From Osmia lignaria lignaria (taxonomy: Eukaryota; Arthropoda; Insecta; Hymenoptera; Megachilidae), in assembly GCF_051020975.1 (NCBI RefSeq), contig NW_027478160.1, positions 11,802,001-11,866,000 of the forward strand: a DNA stretch of 64,000 bases, in the 5' to 3' direction. Shown here in pieces: positions 10,322 to 22,802 of this stretch (the stretch's first letter is position 1; each line of letters opens with the position of its first letter). Under the pieces are notes generated by a model. It was given only the letters and a program-made list of their open reading frames with translations. It had not been told where the DNA came from and ran no database searches. The position numbers and the translations under genes are program-made.

Positions 10322-12669
10322 AGCTATGGCAAAATGTTAAGAGACCTTTTTTGTAGAGAATTAAGTTTCCTACTTTTTATGTTGTATGATATTTTTTGAT
10401 CAGACGCGAAGTTCTCGAGATATATCAAGATATTTAAAAGTTCCGAAGCCGCACCAACATAATAGAGATACAGAAACACGGTGGCCCCTTTCATTGAGAT
10501 AACTCTGCACTAGTGCGAGCCGCAAATGCCACTTCCAGCTTCGCTGTGCAGAAGAAGAACAACAAGAAGAAGAAATATATCGAAATATGTCCGTCAGGCC
10601 CCTTCCCTTGAGATAAATCTGCAAATATCTCGGAAACGAAGAGAGCTATGGCAAAATGTTAAGAGACCTTTTTGGTAGAGAATTAAGTTTCCTACTTTTC
10701 ATGTTCTATGATATTTTTTGATCAGATGCGTAGTTCTCGAGATATATCAAGATATTTAAAAGTTCCGAAGCCGCACCAACATAATAGAGATACAGAAACA
10801 CCGTGGCCCCTTTCTTTGAGATAACTCTGCACTATTGCGAGCTGCAAATGCCACTTCCAGCTTAGCTGTGCAGAAGAAGAACAATAAGAAGAAGAAATAT
10901 CTCGAAATATGTCCGTCAGGCCAGTTCCTTTGAGCTGAATCTGCAAATATCTCGGAAACGAAGCGAGCTATGGCAAAATGTTAAGAGACATTTTTTGTAG
11001 AGAATTATGTTTCCTACAATTTATGTTCTATGATATTTTTTGATCAGAAGCGTAGTTTTCGAGATATATCGAGATACTTAAAAGTTCCGAAGCCGCACCA
11101 ACATAATAGAGATACAGAAACACCGTGGCCCCTTTCTTTGAGATAACTGTGCACTAGTGCGAGCCGCAAATGCCACTTCCAGCTTAGCTGTGCAGAAGAA
11201 GAACAACAAGTAGAAGAAATATCTCGAAATATGTCCGTCAGGCCCCTTCCCTTGAGATATATCTGCAAATATCTCGGAAACGAAGCGAGCTATGGCAAAA
11301 TCTTAAGAGACCTTTTTTGTAGAGAATTATGTGTCCTACAATTTAGGTTCTATGATATTTTTTGATCAGAAGCGTAGTTTTCGAGATATATCGAGATATT
11401 TAAAAGTTCCGAAGCCGCACCAACATAATAGAGATACAGAAACACCGTGGCCCCTTTCATTGAGATAACTCTGCACTAGTGCAAGCCGCAAATGCCACTT
11501 CCAGCTTAGCTGTGCAGAAGAAGAACAACAAGAAGAAGAAATATCTCGAAATATGTCCGTCAGGCCCCTTCCCTTGAGATAAATCTGCAAATATCTCGGA
11601 AACGAAGAGAGCTATGGCAAAATGTTAAGAGACCTTTTTGGTAGAGAATTAAGTTTCCTACTTTTCATGTGATATGATATTTTTTGATCAGATGCGTAGT
11701 TCTCGAGATATATCAAGATATTTAAAAGTTCCGAAGCCGCACCAACATAATAGAGATACAGAAACACCGTGGCCCCTTTCTTTGAGATAACTCTGCACTA
11801 TTGCGAGCTGCAAATGCCACTTCCAGCTTAGCTGTGCAGAAGAAGAACAACAAGAAGAAGAAATATCTCGAAATATGTCCGTCAGGCCCATTCCCTTGAG
11901 ATATATCTGCAAATATCTCGGAAACGAAGCGAGCTATGGCAAAATGTTAAGAGACCTTTTTTGTAGAGAATTATGTTTCCTACAATTTAGTTTCTATGAT
12001 ATTTTTTGATCAGAAGCGTAGTTTTCGAGATATATCGAGATATTTAAAAGTTCCGAAGCCGCACCAACATAATAGAGATACAGAAACACCGTGGCCCCTT
12101 TCTTTGAGATAACTCTGCACTAGTGCGAGCCGCAAATGCCACTTCCAGCTTAGCTGTGCAGAAGAAGAACAACAAGAAGAAGAAATATCTCGAAATATGT
12201 CCGTCAGGCCCCTTCCCTTGAGATATATCTGCAAATATCTCGGAAACGAAGCGAGCTATGGCAAAATGTTAAGAGACCTTTTTTGTAGAGAATTATGTTT
12301 GCTACAATTTATGTTCTATGATATTTTTTGATCAGAAGCGTAGTTTTCGAGATATATCGAGATATTTAAAAGTTCCGAAGCCGCACCAACATAATAGAGA
12401 TACAGAAACACCGTGGCCCCTTTCTTTGAGATAACTCTGCACTAGTGCGAGCCGCAAATGCCACTTCCAGCTTAGCTGTGCAGAAGAAGAACAACAAGAA
12501 GAAGAAATATCTCGAAATATGTCCGTCAGACCCCTTCCCTTGAGATGAATCTGCAAATATCTCGGAAACGAAGCGAGCTATGGCAAAATGTTAAGAGACC
12601 TTTTTTGTAGAGAACAATGTTTCCTACAATTTACGTTCTATGATATTTTTTGATCAGAAGCGTAGTTTC
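10322..12669 (+). repeat. Array segment: mixed monomers related to the five-monomer block
   Basis: About seven monomers. Those starting near 10400, 10722 and 11044 resemble the preceding block (ACATTTTTTGTAG, GAGATACTT and CAAGTAGAAG recur), but lack several of its private changes, so they look like an older or source version. TTTCATTGAG replaces TTTCTTTGAG near 10491 and 11456. Private losses include ATGTGATATG near 11668 and TTTAGTTTC near 11986. Confidence 0.6.
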
Positions 12670-14055
12670 CGAGATATATCGAGATATTTAAAAGTTCCGA
12701 AGACGCACCAACATAATAGAGATACAGAAACACCGTGGCCCCTTTCGTTGAGATAACTCTGCACTGTTGCGAGCTGTAAATGCCACTTCCAGCTTAGCTG
12801 TGCAGAAGAAGAACAACAAGAAGAAGAAATATCTCGAAATATGTCCGTCAGGCCCCTTCCCTTGAGATATATCTGCAAATATCTCGGAAACGAAGCGAGC
12901 TATGGCAAAATGTTAAGAGACCTTTTTTGTAGAGAATTATGCTTCCTACAATTTATGTTCTATGATATTTTTTGATCAGAAGCGTAGTTTTCGAGATATA
13001 TCGAGATATTTAAAAGTTCCGAAGCCGCACCAACATAATAGAGATACAGAAACACCGTGGCCCCTTTCGTTGAGATAACTCTGCACTAGTGCGAGGGGCA
13101 AATGCCACTTCCAGCTTAGCTGTGCAGAAGAAGAACAACAAGAAGAACAAATATCTCGAAATATGTCCGTCAGGCCCCTTCCCTTGAGATAAATCTGCAA
13201 ATATCTCGGAAACGAAGCGAGCTATGGCAAAATGTTAAGAGACCTTTTTTGTAGAGAATTATGTTTCCTACTTTTTATGTTCTATGATATTTTTTGATCA
13301 GACGCGTAGTTCTCGAGATATATCAAGATATTTAAAAGTTCCGAAGCCGCACCAACATAATAGAGATACAGAAACACCGTGGCCCCTTTCTTTGAGATAA
13401 CTCTGCACTATTGCGAGCTGCAAATGCCACTTCCAGCTTAGCTGTGCAGAAGAAGAACAACAAGAAGAAGAAATATCTCGAAATATGTCCGTCAGGCCAG
13501 TTCCTTTGAGCTGAATCTGCAAATATCTCGGAAACGAAGCGAGCTATGGCAAAATGTTAAGAGACGTTTTTTGTAGAGAATTATGTTTCCTACAATTTAT
13601 GTTCCATGATATTTTTTGATCAGAAGCGTAGTTTTCGAGATATATCGAGATATTTAAAAGTTCCGAAGACGCACCAACATAATAGAGATACAGAAACACC
13701 GTGGCCCCTTTCTTTGAGATAACTGTGCACTAGTGCGAGCCGCAAATGCCACTTCCAGCTTAGCTGTGCTGAAGAAGAACAACAAGAAGAAGAAATATCT
13801 CGAAATATGCCCGTCAGGCCCCTTCCATTGAAATATATCTGCAAATATCTCGGAAACGAAGCGAGCTATGGCAAAATGTTAAGAGACCGTTTTTGTAGAG
13901 AATTAAGTTTCCTACTTTTTATGTTCTATGATATTTTTTGATCAGACGCGTAGTTCTCGAGATATATCAAGATATTTAAAAGTTCCGAAGCCGCACCAAC
14001 ATAATAGAGATACAGAAACACCGTGGCCCCTTTCGTTGAGATAACTCTGCACTAG
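12670..14055 (+). repeat. Nine-monomer-spaced duplication, copy 1
   Basis: Matches 15568-16953 at an offset of 2,898 bases (nine monomers) with the same private variants: AAGACGCACC, TTTCGTTGAG, GCACTGTTGCG, ATGCTTCCTAC, GCGAGGGGCAAAT, AAGAACAAATAT, GTTCCATG and GTGCTGAAG. The copies part on the right at GCGAGGGG (14052-14059) versus GCGAGCCG, and on the left at CGTAGTTTCC versus CGTAGTTTTC. Confidence 0.85.
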
Positions 14056-14164
14056 TGCGAGGGGCAAATGCCACTTCCAGCTTAGCTGTGCAGAAGAAGA
14101 ACAACAAGAAGAACAAATATCTCGAAATATGTCCGTCAGGCCCCTTCCCTTGAGATAAATCTGC

Positions 14165-14497
14165 AAATATCTCGGAAACGAAGCGAGCTATGGCAAAATG
14201 TTAAGAGACCTTTTTTGTAGAGAACAATGTTTCCTACAATTTACGTTCTATGATATTTTTTGATCAGAAGCGTAGTTTTCGAGATATATCGAGATATTTA
14301 AAAGTTCCGAAGACGCACCAACATAATAGAGATACAGAAACACCGTGGCCCCTTTCTTTGAGATAACTGTGCGCACGTGCGAGCCGCAAATGCCACTTCC
14401 AGCTTAGCTGTGCAGAAGAAGAACAACAAGAAGAAGAAATATCTCGAAATATGTCCGTCAGGCCAGTTCCTTTGAGCTGAATCTGCAAATATCTCGG
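14165..14497 (+). repeat. Monomer with GTGCGCACGTGC overlapping palindromes, copy 1
   Basis: This unit has AGAACAATGTTTCC and replaces the usual GCACTAGTGC by GTGCGCAC (14369-14376) overlapping GCACGTGC (14373-14380), both perfect 8-bp palindromes. It is copied three monomers later at about 15131-15463, offset 966. It also carries the GCTGAATC tail, although its first half is type A, so it is a recombinant. Confidence 0.75.
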
Positions 14498-15130
14498 AAA
14501 CGAAGCGAGCTATGGCAAAATGTTAAGAGACCTTTTTTGTAGAGAATTATGTTTCCTACAATTTATGTTCTATGATATTTTTTGATCAGAAGCGTAGTTT
14601 TCGAGATATATCGAGATATTTAAAAGTTCCGAAGCCGCACCAACATAATAGAGATACAGAAACACCGTGGCCCCTTTCTTTGAGATAACTCTGCACTAGT
14701 GCGAGCCGCAAATGCCACTTCCAGCTTAGCTGTGCAGAAGAAGAACAACAAGAAGAAGAAATATCTCGAAATATGCCCGTCAGGCCCCTTCCATTGAAAT
14801 ATATCTGCAAATATCTCGGAAACGAAGCGAGCTATGGCAAAATGTTAAGAGACCGTTTTTGTAGAGAATTAAGTTTCCTACTTTTTATGTTCTATGATAT
14901 TTTTTGATCAGACGCGTAGTTCTCGAGATATATCAAGATATTTAAAAGTTCCGAAGCCGCACCAACATAATAGAGATACAGAAACACCGTGGCCCCTTTC
15001 TTTGAGATAACTCTGCACCATTGCGAGCTGCAAATGCCACTTCCAGCTTAGCTGTGCAGAAGAAGAACAACAAGAAGAAGAAATATCTCGAAATATGTCC
15101 GTCAGACCCCTTCCCTTGAGATGAATCTGC

Positions 15131-15463
15131 AAATATCTCGGAAACGAAGCGAGCTATGGCAAAATGTTAAGAGACCTTTTTTGTAGAGAACAATGTTTCC
15201 TACAATTTACGTTCTATGATATTTTTTGATCAGAAGCGTAGTTTTCGAGATATATCGAGATATTTAAAAGTTCCGAAGACGCACCAACATAATAGAGATA
15301 CAGAAACACCGTGGCCCCTTTCTTTGAGATAACTGTGCGCACGTGCGAGCCGCAAATGCCACTTCCAGCTTAGCTGTGCAGAAGAAGAACAACAAGAAGA
15401 AGAAATATCTCGAAATATGTCCGTCAGGCCAGTTCCTTTGAGCTGAATCTGCAAATATCTCGG
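15131..15463 (+). repeat. Monomer with GTGCGCACGTGC overlapping palindromes, copy 2
   Basis: Same haplotype as the unit at 14165-14497, with GTGCGCAC at 15335-15342 and GCACGTGC at 15339-15346. It differs just downstream at GGAAACCAAGCG near 15464, where other copies read GGAAACGAAGCG. Confidence 0.75.
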
Positions 15464-15567
15464 AAACCAAGCGAGCTATGGCAAAATGTTAAGAGACCTT
15501 TTTTGTAGGGAATTATGTTTCCTACAATTTATGTTCCATGATATTTTTTGATCAGAAGCGTAGTTTT

Positions 15568-16953
15568 CGAGATATATCGAGATATTTAAAAGTTCCGAAG
15601 ACGCACCAACATAATAGAGATACAGAAACACCGTGGCCCCTTTCGTTGAGATAACTCTGCACTGTTGCGAGCTGTAAATGCCACTTCCAGCTTAGCTGTG
15701 CAGAAGAAGAACAACAAGAAGAAGAAATATCTCGAAATATGTCCGTCAGGCCCCTTCCCTTGAGATATATCTGCAAATATCTCGGAAACGAAGCGAGCTA
15801 TGGCAAAATGTTAAGAGACCTTTTTTGTAGAGAATTATGCTTCCTACAATTTATGTTCTATGATATTTTTTGATCAGAAGCGTAGTTTTCGAGATATATC
15901 GAGATATTTAAAAGTTCCGAAGCCGCACCAACATAATAGAGATACAGAAACACCGTGGCCCCTTTCGTTGAGATAACTCTGCACTAGTGCGAGGGGCAAA
16001 TGCCACTTCCAGCTTAGCTGTGCAGAAGAAGAACAACAAGAAGAACAAATATCTCGAAATATGTCCGTCAGGCCCCTTCCCTTGAGATAAATCTGCAAAT
16101 ATCTCGGAAACGAAGCGAGCTATGGCAAAATGTTAAGAGACCTTTTTTGTAGAGAATTATGTTTCCTACTTTTTATGTTCTATGATATTTTTTGATCAGA
16201 CGCGTAGTTCTCGAGATATATCAAGATATTTAAAAGTTCCGAAGCCGCACCAACATAATAGAGATACAGAAACACCGTGGCCCCTTTCTTTGAGATAACT
16301 CTGCACTATTGCGAGCTGCAAATGCCACTTCCAGCTTAGCTGTGCAGAAGAAGAACAACAAGAAGAAGAAATATCTCGAAATATGTCCGTCAGGCCAGTT
16401 CCTTTGAGCTGAATCTGCAAATATCTCGGAAACGAAGCGAGCTATGGCAAAATGTTAAGAGACGTTTTTTGTAGAGAATTATGTTTCCTACAATTTATGT
16501 TCCATGATATTTTTTGATCAGAAGCGTAGTTTTCGAGATATATCGAGATATTTAAAAGTTCCGAAGACGCACCAACATAATAGAGATACAGAAACACCGT
16601 GGCCCCTTTCTTTGAGATAACTGTGCACTAGTGCGAGCCGCAAATGCCACTTCCAGCTTAGCTGTGCTGAAGAAGAACAACAAGAAGAAGAAATATCTCG
16701 AAATATGCCCGTCAGGCCCCTTCCATTGAAATATATCTGCAAATATCTCGGAAACGAAGCGAGCTATGGCAAAATGTTAAGAGACCGTTTTTGTAGAGAA
16801 TTAAGTTTCCTACTTTTTATGTTCTATGATATTTTTTGATCAGACGCGTAGTTCTCGAGATATATCAAGATATTTAAAAGTTCCGAAGCCGCACCAACAT
16901 AATAGAGATACAGAAACACCGTGGCCCCTTTCGTTGAGATAACTCTGCACTAG
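15568..16953 (+). repeat. Nine-monomer-spaced duplication, copy 2
   Basis: Second copy of 12670-14055 at +2,898. The private variants listed there recur at the predicted positions, for example GCGAGGGG near 15991 and GTGCTGAAG near 16664. The copy ends inside the monomer at 16840, where GCGAGCCG appears instead of GCGAGGGG. Confidence 0.85.
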
Positions 16954-18660
16954 TGCGAGCCGCAAATGCCACTTCCAGCTTAGCTGTGCAGAAGAAGAAC
17001 AACAAGAAGAAGAAATATCTCGAAATATGTCCGCCAGGCCCCTTCCCTTGAGATAAATCTGCAAATATCTCGGAAACGAAGAGAGCTATGGCAAAATGTT
17101 AAGAGACCTGTTTTGTAGAGAATTAAGTTTCCTACTTTTCATGTTCTATGATATTTTTTGATCAGATGCGTAGTTCTCGAGATATATCAAGATATTTAAA
17201 AGTTCCGAAGCCGCACCAACATAATAGAGATACAGAAACACCGTGGCCCCTTTCTTTGAGATAACTCTGCACTGTTGCGAGCTGTAAATGCCACTTCCAG
17301 CTTAGCTGTGCAGAAGAAGAACAACAAGAAGAAGAAATATCTCGAAATATGTCCGTCAGGCCCCTTCCCTTGAGATATATCTGCAAATATCTCGGAAACG
17401 AAGCGAGCTATGGCAAAATGTTAAGAGACCTTTTTTGTAGAGAATTATGCTTCCTACAATTTATGTTCTATGATATTTTTTGATCAGAAGCGTAGTTTTC
17501 GAGATATATCGAGATATTTAAAAGTTCCGAAGCCGCACCAACATAATAGAGATACAGAAACACCGTGGCCCCTTTCTTTGAGATAACTCTGCACTAGTGC
17601 GAGGGGCAAATGCCACTTCCAGCTTAGCTGTGCAGAAGAAGAACAACAAGAAGAACAAATATCTCGAAATATGTCCGTCAGGCCCCTTCCCTTGAGATAA
17701 ATCTGCAAATATCTCGGAAACGAAGCGAGCTATGGCAAAATGTTAAGAGACCTTTTTTGTAGAGAATTATGTTTCCTACTTTTTATGTTCTATGATATTT
17801 TTTGATCAGATGCGTAGTTCTCGAGATATATCAAGATATTTAAAAGTTCCGAAGCCGCACCAACATAATAGAGATACAGAAACACCGTGGCCCCTTTCTT
17901 TGAGATAACTCTGCACTATGGCGAGCTGCAAATGCCACTTCCAGCTTAGCTGTGCAGAGGAAGAACAACAAGAAGAAGAAATATCTCGAAATATGTCCGT
18001 CAGGCCAGTTCCTTTGAGCTGAATCTGCAAATATCTCGGAAACGAAGCGAGCTATGGCAAAATGTTAAGAGACGTTTTTTGTAGAGAATTATGTTTCCTA
18101 CAATTTATGTTCTATGATATTTTTTGATCAGAAGCGTAGTTTTCGAGATATATCGAGATATTTAAAAGTTCCGAAGCCGCACCAACATAATAGGGATACA
18201 GAAACACCGTGGCCCCTTTCTTTGAGATAACTCTGCACTAGTGCGAGCCGCAAATGCCACTTCCAGCTTAGCTGTGCAGAAGAAGAACAACAAGAAGAAG
18301 AAATATCTCGAAATATGTCCGTCAGGCCCCTTCCCTTGAGATAAATCTGCAAGTATCTCGGAAACGAAGCGAGCTATGGCAAAATGTTAAGAGAACTTTT
18401 TTGTAGAGAATTATGTTTTCTACAATTTATGTTCTATGATATTTTTTGATCAGAAGCGTAGTTTTCGAGATATATCGAGATATTTAAAAGTTCCGAAGCC
18501 GCACCAACATAATAGAGATACAGAAACACCGTGGCCCCTTTCTTTGAGATAACTCTGCACTAGTGCGAGCCGCAAATGCCACTTCCAGCTTAGCTGTGCA
18601 GAAGAAGAACAACAAGAAGAAGAAATATCTCGAAATATGTCCGTTAGGCCCCTTCCCTTG
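16520..18660 (+). repeat. 11/12-monomer higher-order block, copy 1
   Basis: Bases 16520-17030 match about 20062-20572 at offset 3,542 (11 monomers). From the CCGCCAGG at 17031 onward the match is at offset 3,864 (12 monomers), including CCTGTTTTG (17107 and 20971), GCACTGTTGC, ATGCTTCC and GCGAGGGG. One complete monomer is therefore present in the second copy and missing here, with the junction inside the monomer that starts at 16840. Confidence 0.75.
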
Positions 18661-20061
18661 AGATAAATCTGCAAATATCTCGGAAACGAAGCGAGCTATG
18701 GCAAAATGTTAAGAGACCTTTTTTGTAGAGAATTATGTTTTCTACAATTTATGTTCTATGATATTTTTTGATCAGAAGCGTAGTTTTCGAGATATATCGA
18801 GATATTTAAAAGTCCCGAAGCCGCACCAACATAATAGAGATACAGAAACACCGTGGCCCCTTTCTTTGAGATAACTCTGCACTAGTGCGAGCTGCAAATG
18901 CCACTTCCAGCATAGCTGTGCAGAAGAAGAACAACAAGAAGAAGAAATATCTCGAAATATGTCCGTCAGGCCCCGTCCCTTGAGATAAATCTGCAAATAT
19001 CTCGGAAACGAAGCGAGCTATGGCAAAATGTTAAGAGACCTTTTTTGTAGAGAATTAAGTTTCCTACTTTTTATGTTCTATGATATTTTTTGATCAGATG
19101 CGTAGTTCTCGAGATATATCAAGATATTTAAAAGTTCCGAAGCCGCACCAACATAATAGAGATACAGAAACACCGTGGCCCCTTTCTTTGAGATAACTCT
19201 GCACTAGTGCGAGCCGCAAATGCCACTTCCAGCTTAGCTGTGCAGAAGAAGAACAACAAGAAGAAGAAATATCTCGAAATATGTCCGTCAGGCCCCTTCC
19301 CTTGAGATAAATCTGCAAATATCTCGGAAACGAAGCGAGCTATGGCAAAATGTTAAGAGACCTTTTCTGTAGAGAATTATGTTTCCTACAATTTATGTTC
19401 TATGATATTTTTTGATCAGAAGCGTAGTTTTCGAGATATATCGAGATATTTAAAAGTTCCGAAGCCGCACCAACATAATAGAGATACAGAAACACCGTGG
19501 CCCCTTTCTTTGAGACAACTCTGCACTAGTGCGAGCCGCAAATGCCACTTCCAGCTTAGCTGTGCAGAAGAAGAACAACAAGAAGAAGAAATATCTCGAA
19601 ATATGTCCGTCAGGCCCCTTCCCTTGAGATAAATATGCAAATATCTCGGAAACGAAGCGAGCTATGGCAAAATGTTAAGAGACCTTTTTTGTAGCGAATT
19701 AAGTTTCCTACTTTTTATGTTCGATGATATTTTTTGATCAGATGCGTAGTTCTCGAGATATATCAAGATATTTAAAAGTTCCGAAGCTGCACCAACATAA
19801 TAGAGGTACAGAAACACCGTGGCCTCTTTCTTTGAGATAACTCTGCACTATTGCGAGCTGCAAATGCCACTTCGAGCTTAGCTGTGCAGAAGAAGGACAA
19901 CAAGAAGAAGAAATATCTCGAAATATGTCCGTCAGACCCCTTCCCTTGAGATGAATCTGCAAATATCTCGGAAACGAAGCGAGCTATGGCAAAATGTTAA
20001 GAGACCTTTTTTGTAGAGAATAATGTTTCCTACAATTTACGTTCTATGATATTTTTTGATC
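18661..20061 (+). repeat. Array segment between the 11/12-mer copies
   Basis: About four monomers of ordinary A and B types, then the unit at 19738 carrying a distinctive set: GAAGCTGCACC, AGAGGTACAG, GTGGCCTC and ACTTCGAGCTT. Near-identical units reappear at 31651 and 42599, and part of the set (GAAGCTGCACC, AGAGGTACAG) is present at 3638. GAAGAAGGACAAC near 19893 is private. Confidence 0.7.
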
Positions 20062-22520
20062 AGAAGCGTAGTTTTCGAGATATATCGAGATATTTAAAAG
20101 TTCCGAAGACGCACCAACATAATAGAGATACAGAAACACCGTGGCCCCTTTCTTTGAGATAACTGTGCACTAGTGCGAGCCGCAAATGCCACTTCCAGCT
20201 TAGCTGTGCAGAAGAAGAACAACAAGAAGAAGAAATATCTCGAAATATGCCCGTCAGGCCCCTTCCATTGAAATATATCTGCAAATATCTCGGAAACGAA
20301 GCGAGCTATGGCAAAATGTTAAGAGACCGTTTTTGTAGAGAATTAAGTTTCCAACTTTTTATGTTCTATGATATTTTTTGATCAGACGCGTAGTTCTCGA
20401 GATATATCAAGATATTTAAAAGTTCCGAAGCCGCACCAACATAATAGAGATACAGAAACACCGTGGCCCCTTTCGTTGAGATAACTCTGCACTAGTGCGA
20501 GCCGCAAATGCCACTTCCAGCTTAGCTGTGCAGAAGAAGAACAACAAGAAGAAGAAATATCTCGAAATATGTCCGTCAGGCCCCTTCCCTTGAGATAAAT
20601 CTGCAAATATCTCGGAAACGAAGAGAGCTATGGCAAAATGTTAAGAGACCTTTTTTGTAGAGAATTAAGTTTCCTACTTTTCATGTTCTATGATATTTTT
20701 TGATCAGATGCGTAGTTCTCGAGATATATCAAGATATTTAAAAGTTCCGAAGCCGCACCAACATAATAGAGATACAGAAACACCGTGGCCCCTTTCCTTG
20801 AGATAACTCTGAACTATTGCGAGCTGCAAATGCCACTTCCAGCTTAGCTGTGCAGAAGAAGAACAACAAGAAGAAGAAATATCTCGAAATATGTCCGCCA
20901 GGCCCCTTCCCTTGAGATAAATCTGCAAATATCTCGGAAACGAAGAGAGCTATGGCAAAATGTTAAGAGACCTGTTTTGTAGAGAATTAAGTTTCCTACT
21001 TTTCATGTTCTATGATATTTTTTGATCAGATGCGTAGTTCCCGAGATATATCAAGATATTTAAAAGTTCCGAAGCCGCACCAACATAATAGAGATACAGA
21101 AACACCGTGGCCCCTTTCTTTGAGATAACTCTGCACTGTTGCGAGCTGTAAATGCCACTTCCAGCTTAGCTGTGCAGAAGAAGAACAACAAGAAGAAGAA
21201 ATATCTCGAAATATGTCCGTCAGGCCCCTTCCCTTGAGATATATCTGCAAATATCTCGGAAACGAAGCGAGCTATGGCAAAATGTTAAGAGACCTTTTTT
21301 GTAGAGAATTATGCTTCCTACAATTTATGTTCTATGATATTTTTTGATCAGAAGCGTAGTTTTCGAGATATATCGAGATATTTAAAAGTTCCGAAGCCGC
21401 ACCAACATAATAGAGATACAGAAACACCGTGGCCCCTTTCGTTGAGATAACTCTGCACTAGTGCGAGGGGCAAATGCCACTTCCAGCTTAGCTGTGCAGA
21501 AGAAGAACAACAAGAAGAACAAATATCTCGAAATATGTCCGACAGGCCCCTTCCCTTGCGATAAATCTGCAAATATCTCGGAAACGAAGCGAGCTATGGC
21601 GAAATGTTAAGAGACCTTTTTTGTAGAGAATTAAGTTTCCTACTTTTTATCTTCTATGATATTTTTTGATCAGATGCGTAGTTCTCGAAATATATCAAGA
21701 TATTTAAAAGTTCCGAAGCCGCACCAACATAATAGAGATACAGAAACACCGTGGCCCCTCTCTTTGAGATAACTCTGCACTATTGCGAGCTGCAAATGCC
21801 ACTTCCAGCTTAGCTGTGCAGAGGAAGAACAACAAGAAGAAGAAATATCTCGAAATATGTCCGTCAGGCCAGTTCCTTTGAGCTGAATCTGCAAATATCT
21901 CGGAAACGAAGCGAGCTATGGCAAAATGTTAAGAGACGTTTTTTGTAGAGAATTATGTTTCCTACAATTTATGTTCTATGATATTTTTTGATCAGAAGCG
22001 TAGTTTTCGAGATATATCGAGATATTTAAAAGTTCCGATGCCGCACCAACATAATAGGGATACAGAAACACCGTGGCCCCTTTCTTTGAGATAACTCTGC
22101 ACTAGTGCGAGCCGCAAATGCCACTTCCAGCTTAGCTGTGCAGAAGAAGAACAACAAGAAGAAGAAATATCTCGAAATATGTGCGTCAGGCCCCTTCCCT
22201 TGAGATAAATCTGCAAATATCTCGGAAACGAAGCGAGCTATGGCAAAATGTTAAGAGACCTTTTTTGTAGAGAATTATGTTTTCTACAATTTATGTTCTA
22301 TGATATTTTTTGATCAGAAGCGTAGTTTTCGAGATATATCGAGATATTTAAAAGTTCCGAAGCCGCACCAACATAATAGAGATACAGAAACACCGTGGCC
22401 CCTTTCTTTGAGATAACTCTGCACTAGTGCGAGCTGCAAATGCCACTTCCAGCTTAGCTGTGCAGAAGAAGAACAACAAGAAGAAGAAATATCTCGAAAT
22501 ATGTCCGTCAGGCCCCTTCC
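20062..22520 (+). repeat. 11/12-monomer higher-order block, copy 2
   Basis: Counterpart of 16520-18660 with one more monomer. The unit at 20382 supplies the left part and the unit at 20704 the right part (CCGCCAGG near 20896) of the single unit at 16840. Type A copies at 21992 and 22314 have a GATGCCGC or TTTTCTAC variant seen again in later blocks. Confidence 0.75.
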
Positions 22521-22802
22521 CTTGAGATAAATCTGCAAATATCTCGGAAACGAAGCGAGCTATGGCAAAATGTTAAGAGAACTTTTTTGTAGAGAATTAA
22601 GTTTCCTACTTTTTATGTTCTATGATATTTTTTGATCAGATGCGTAGTTCTCGAGATATATCAAGATATTTAAAAGTTCCGAAGCCGCACCAACATAATA
22701 GAGATACAGAAACACCGTGGCCCCTTTCTTTGAGATAACTCTGCACTAGTGCGAGCCGCAAATGCCACTTCCAGCTTAGCTGTGCAGAAGAAGAACAACA
22801 AG
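21601..22802 (+). repeat. Fifteen-monomer-spaced duplication, copy 1
   Basis: GCGAAATGTTAAG, TATCTTCTATG, GTTCCGATGCCGC, TAATAGGGATAC and GTTTTCTAC in this order recur at 26428-27700, at offset 4,829. That is 15 monomers minus one base, the missing base being the deletion near 24440. Confidence 0.7.
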
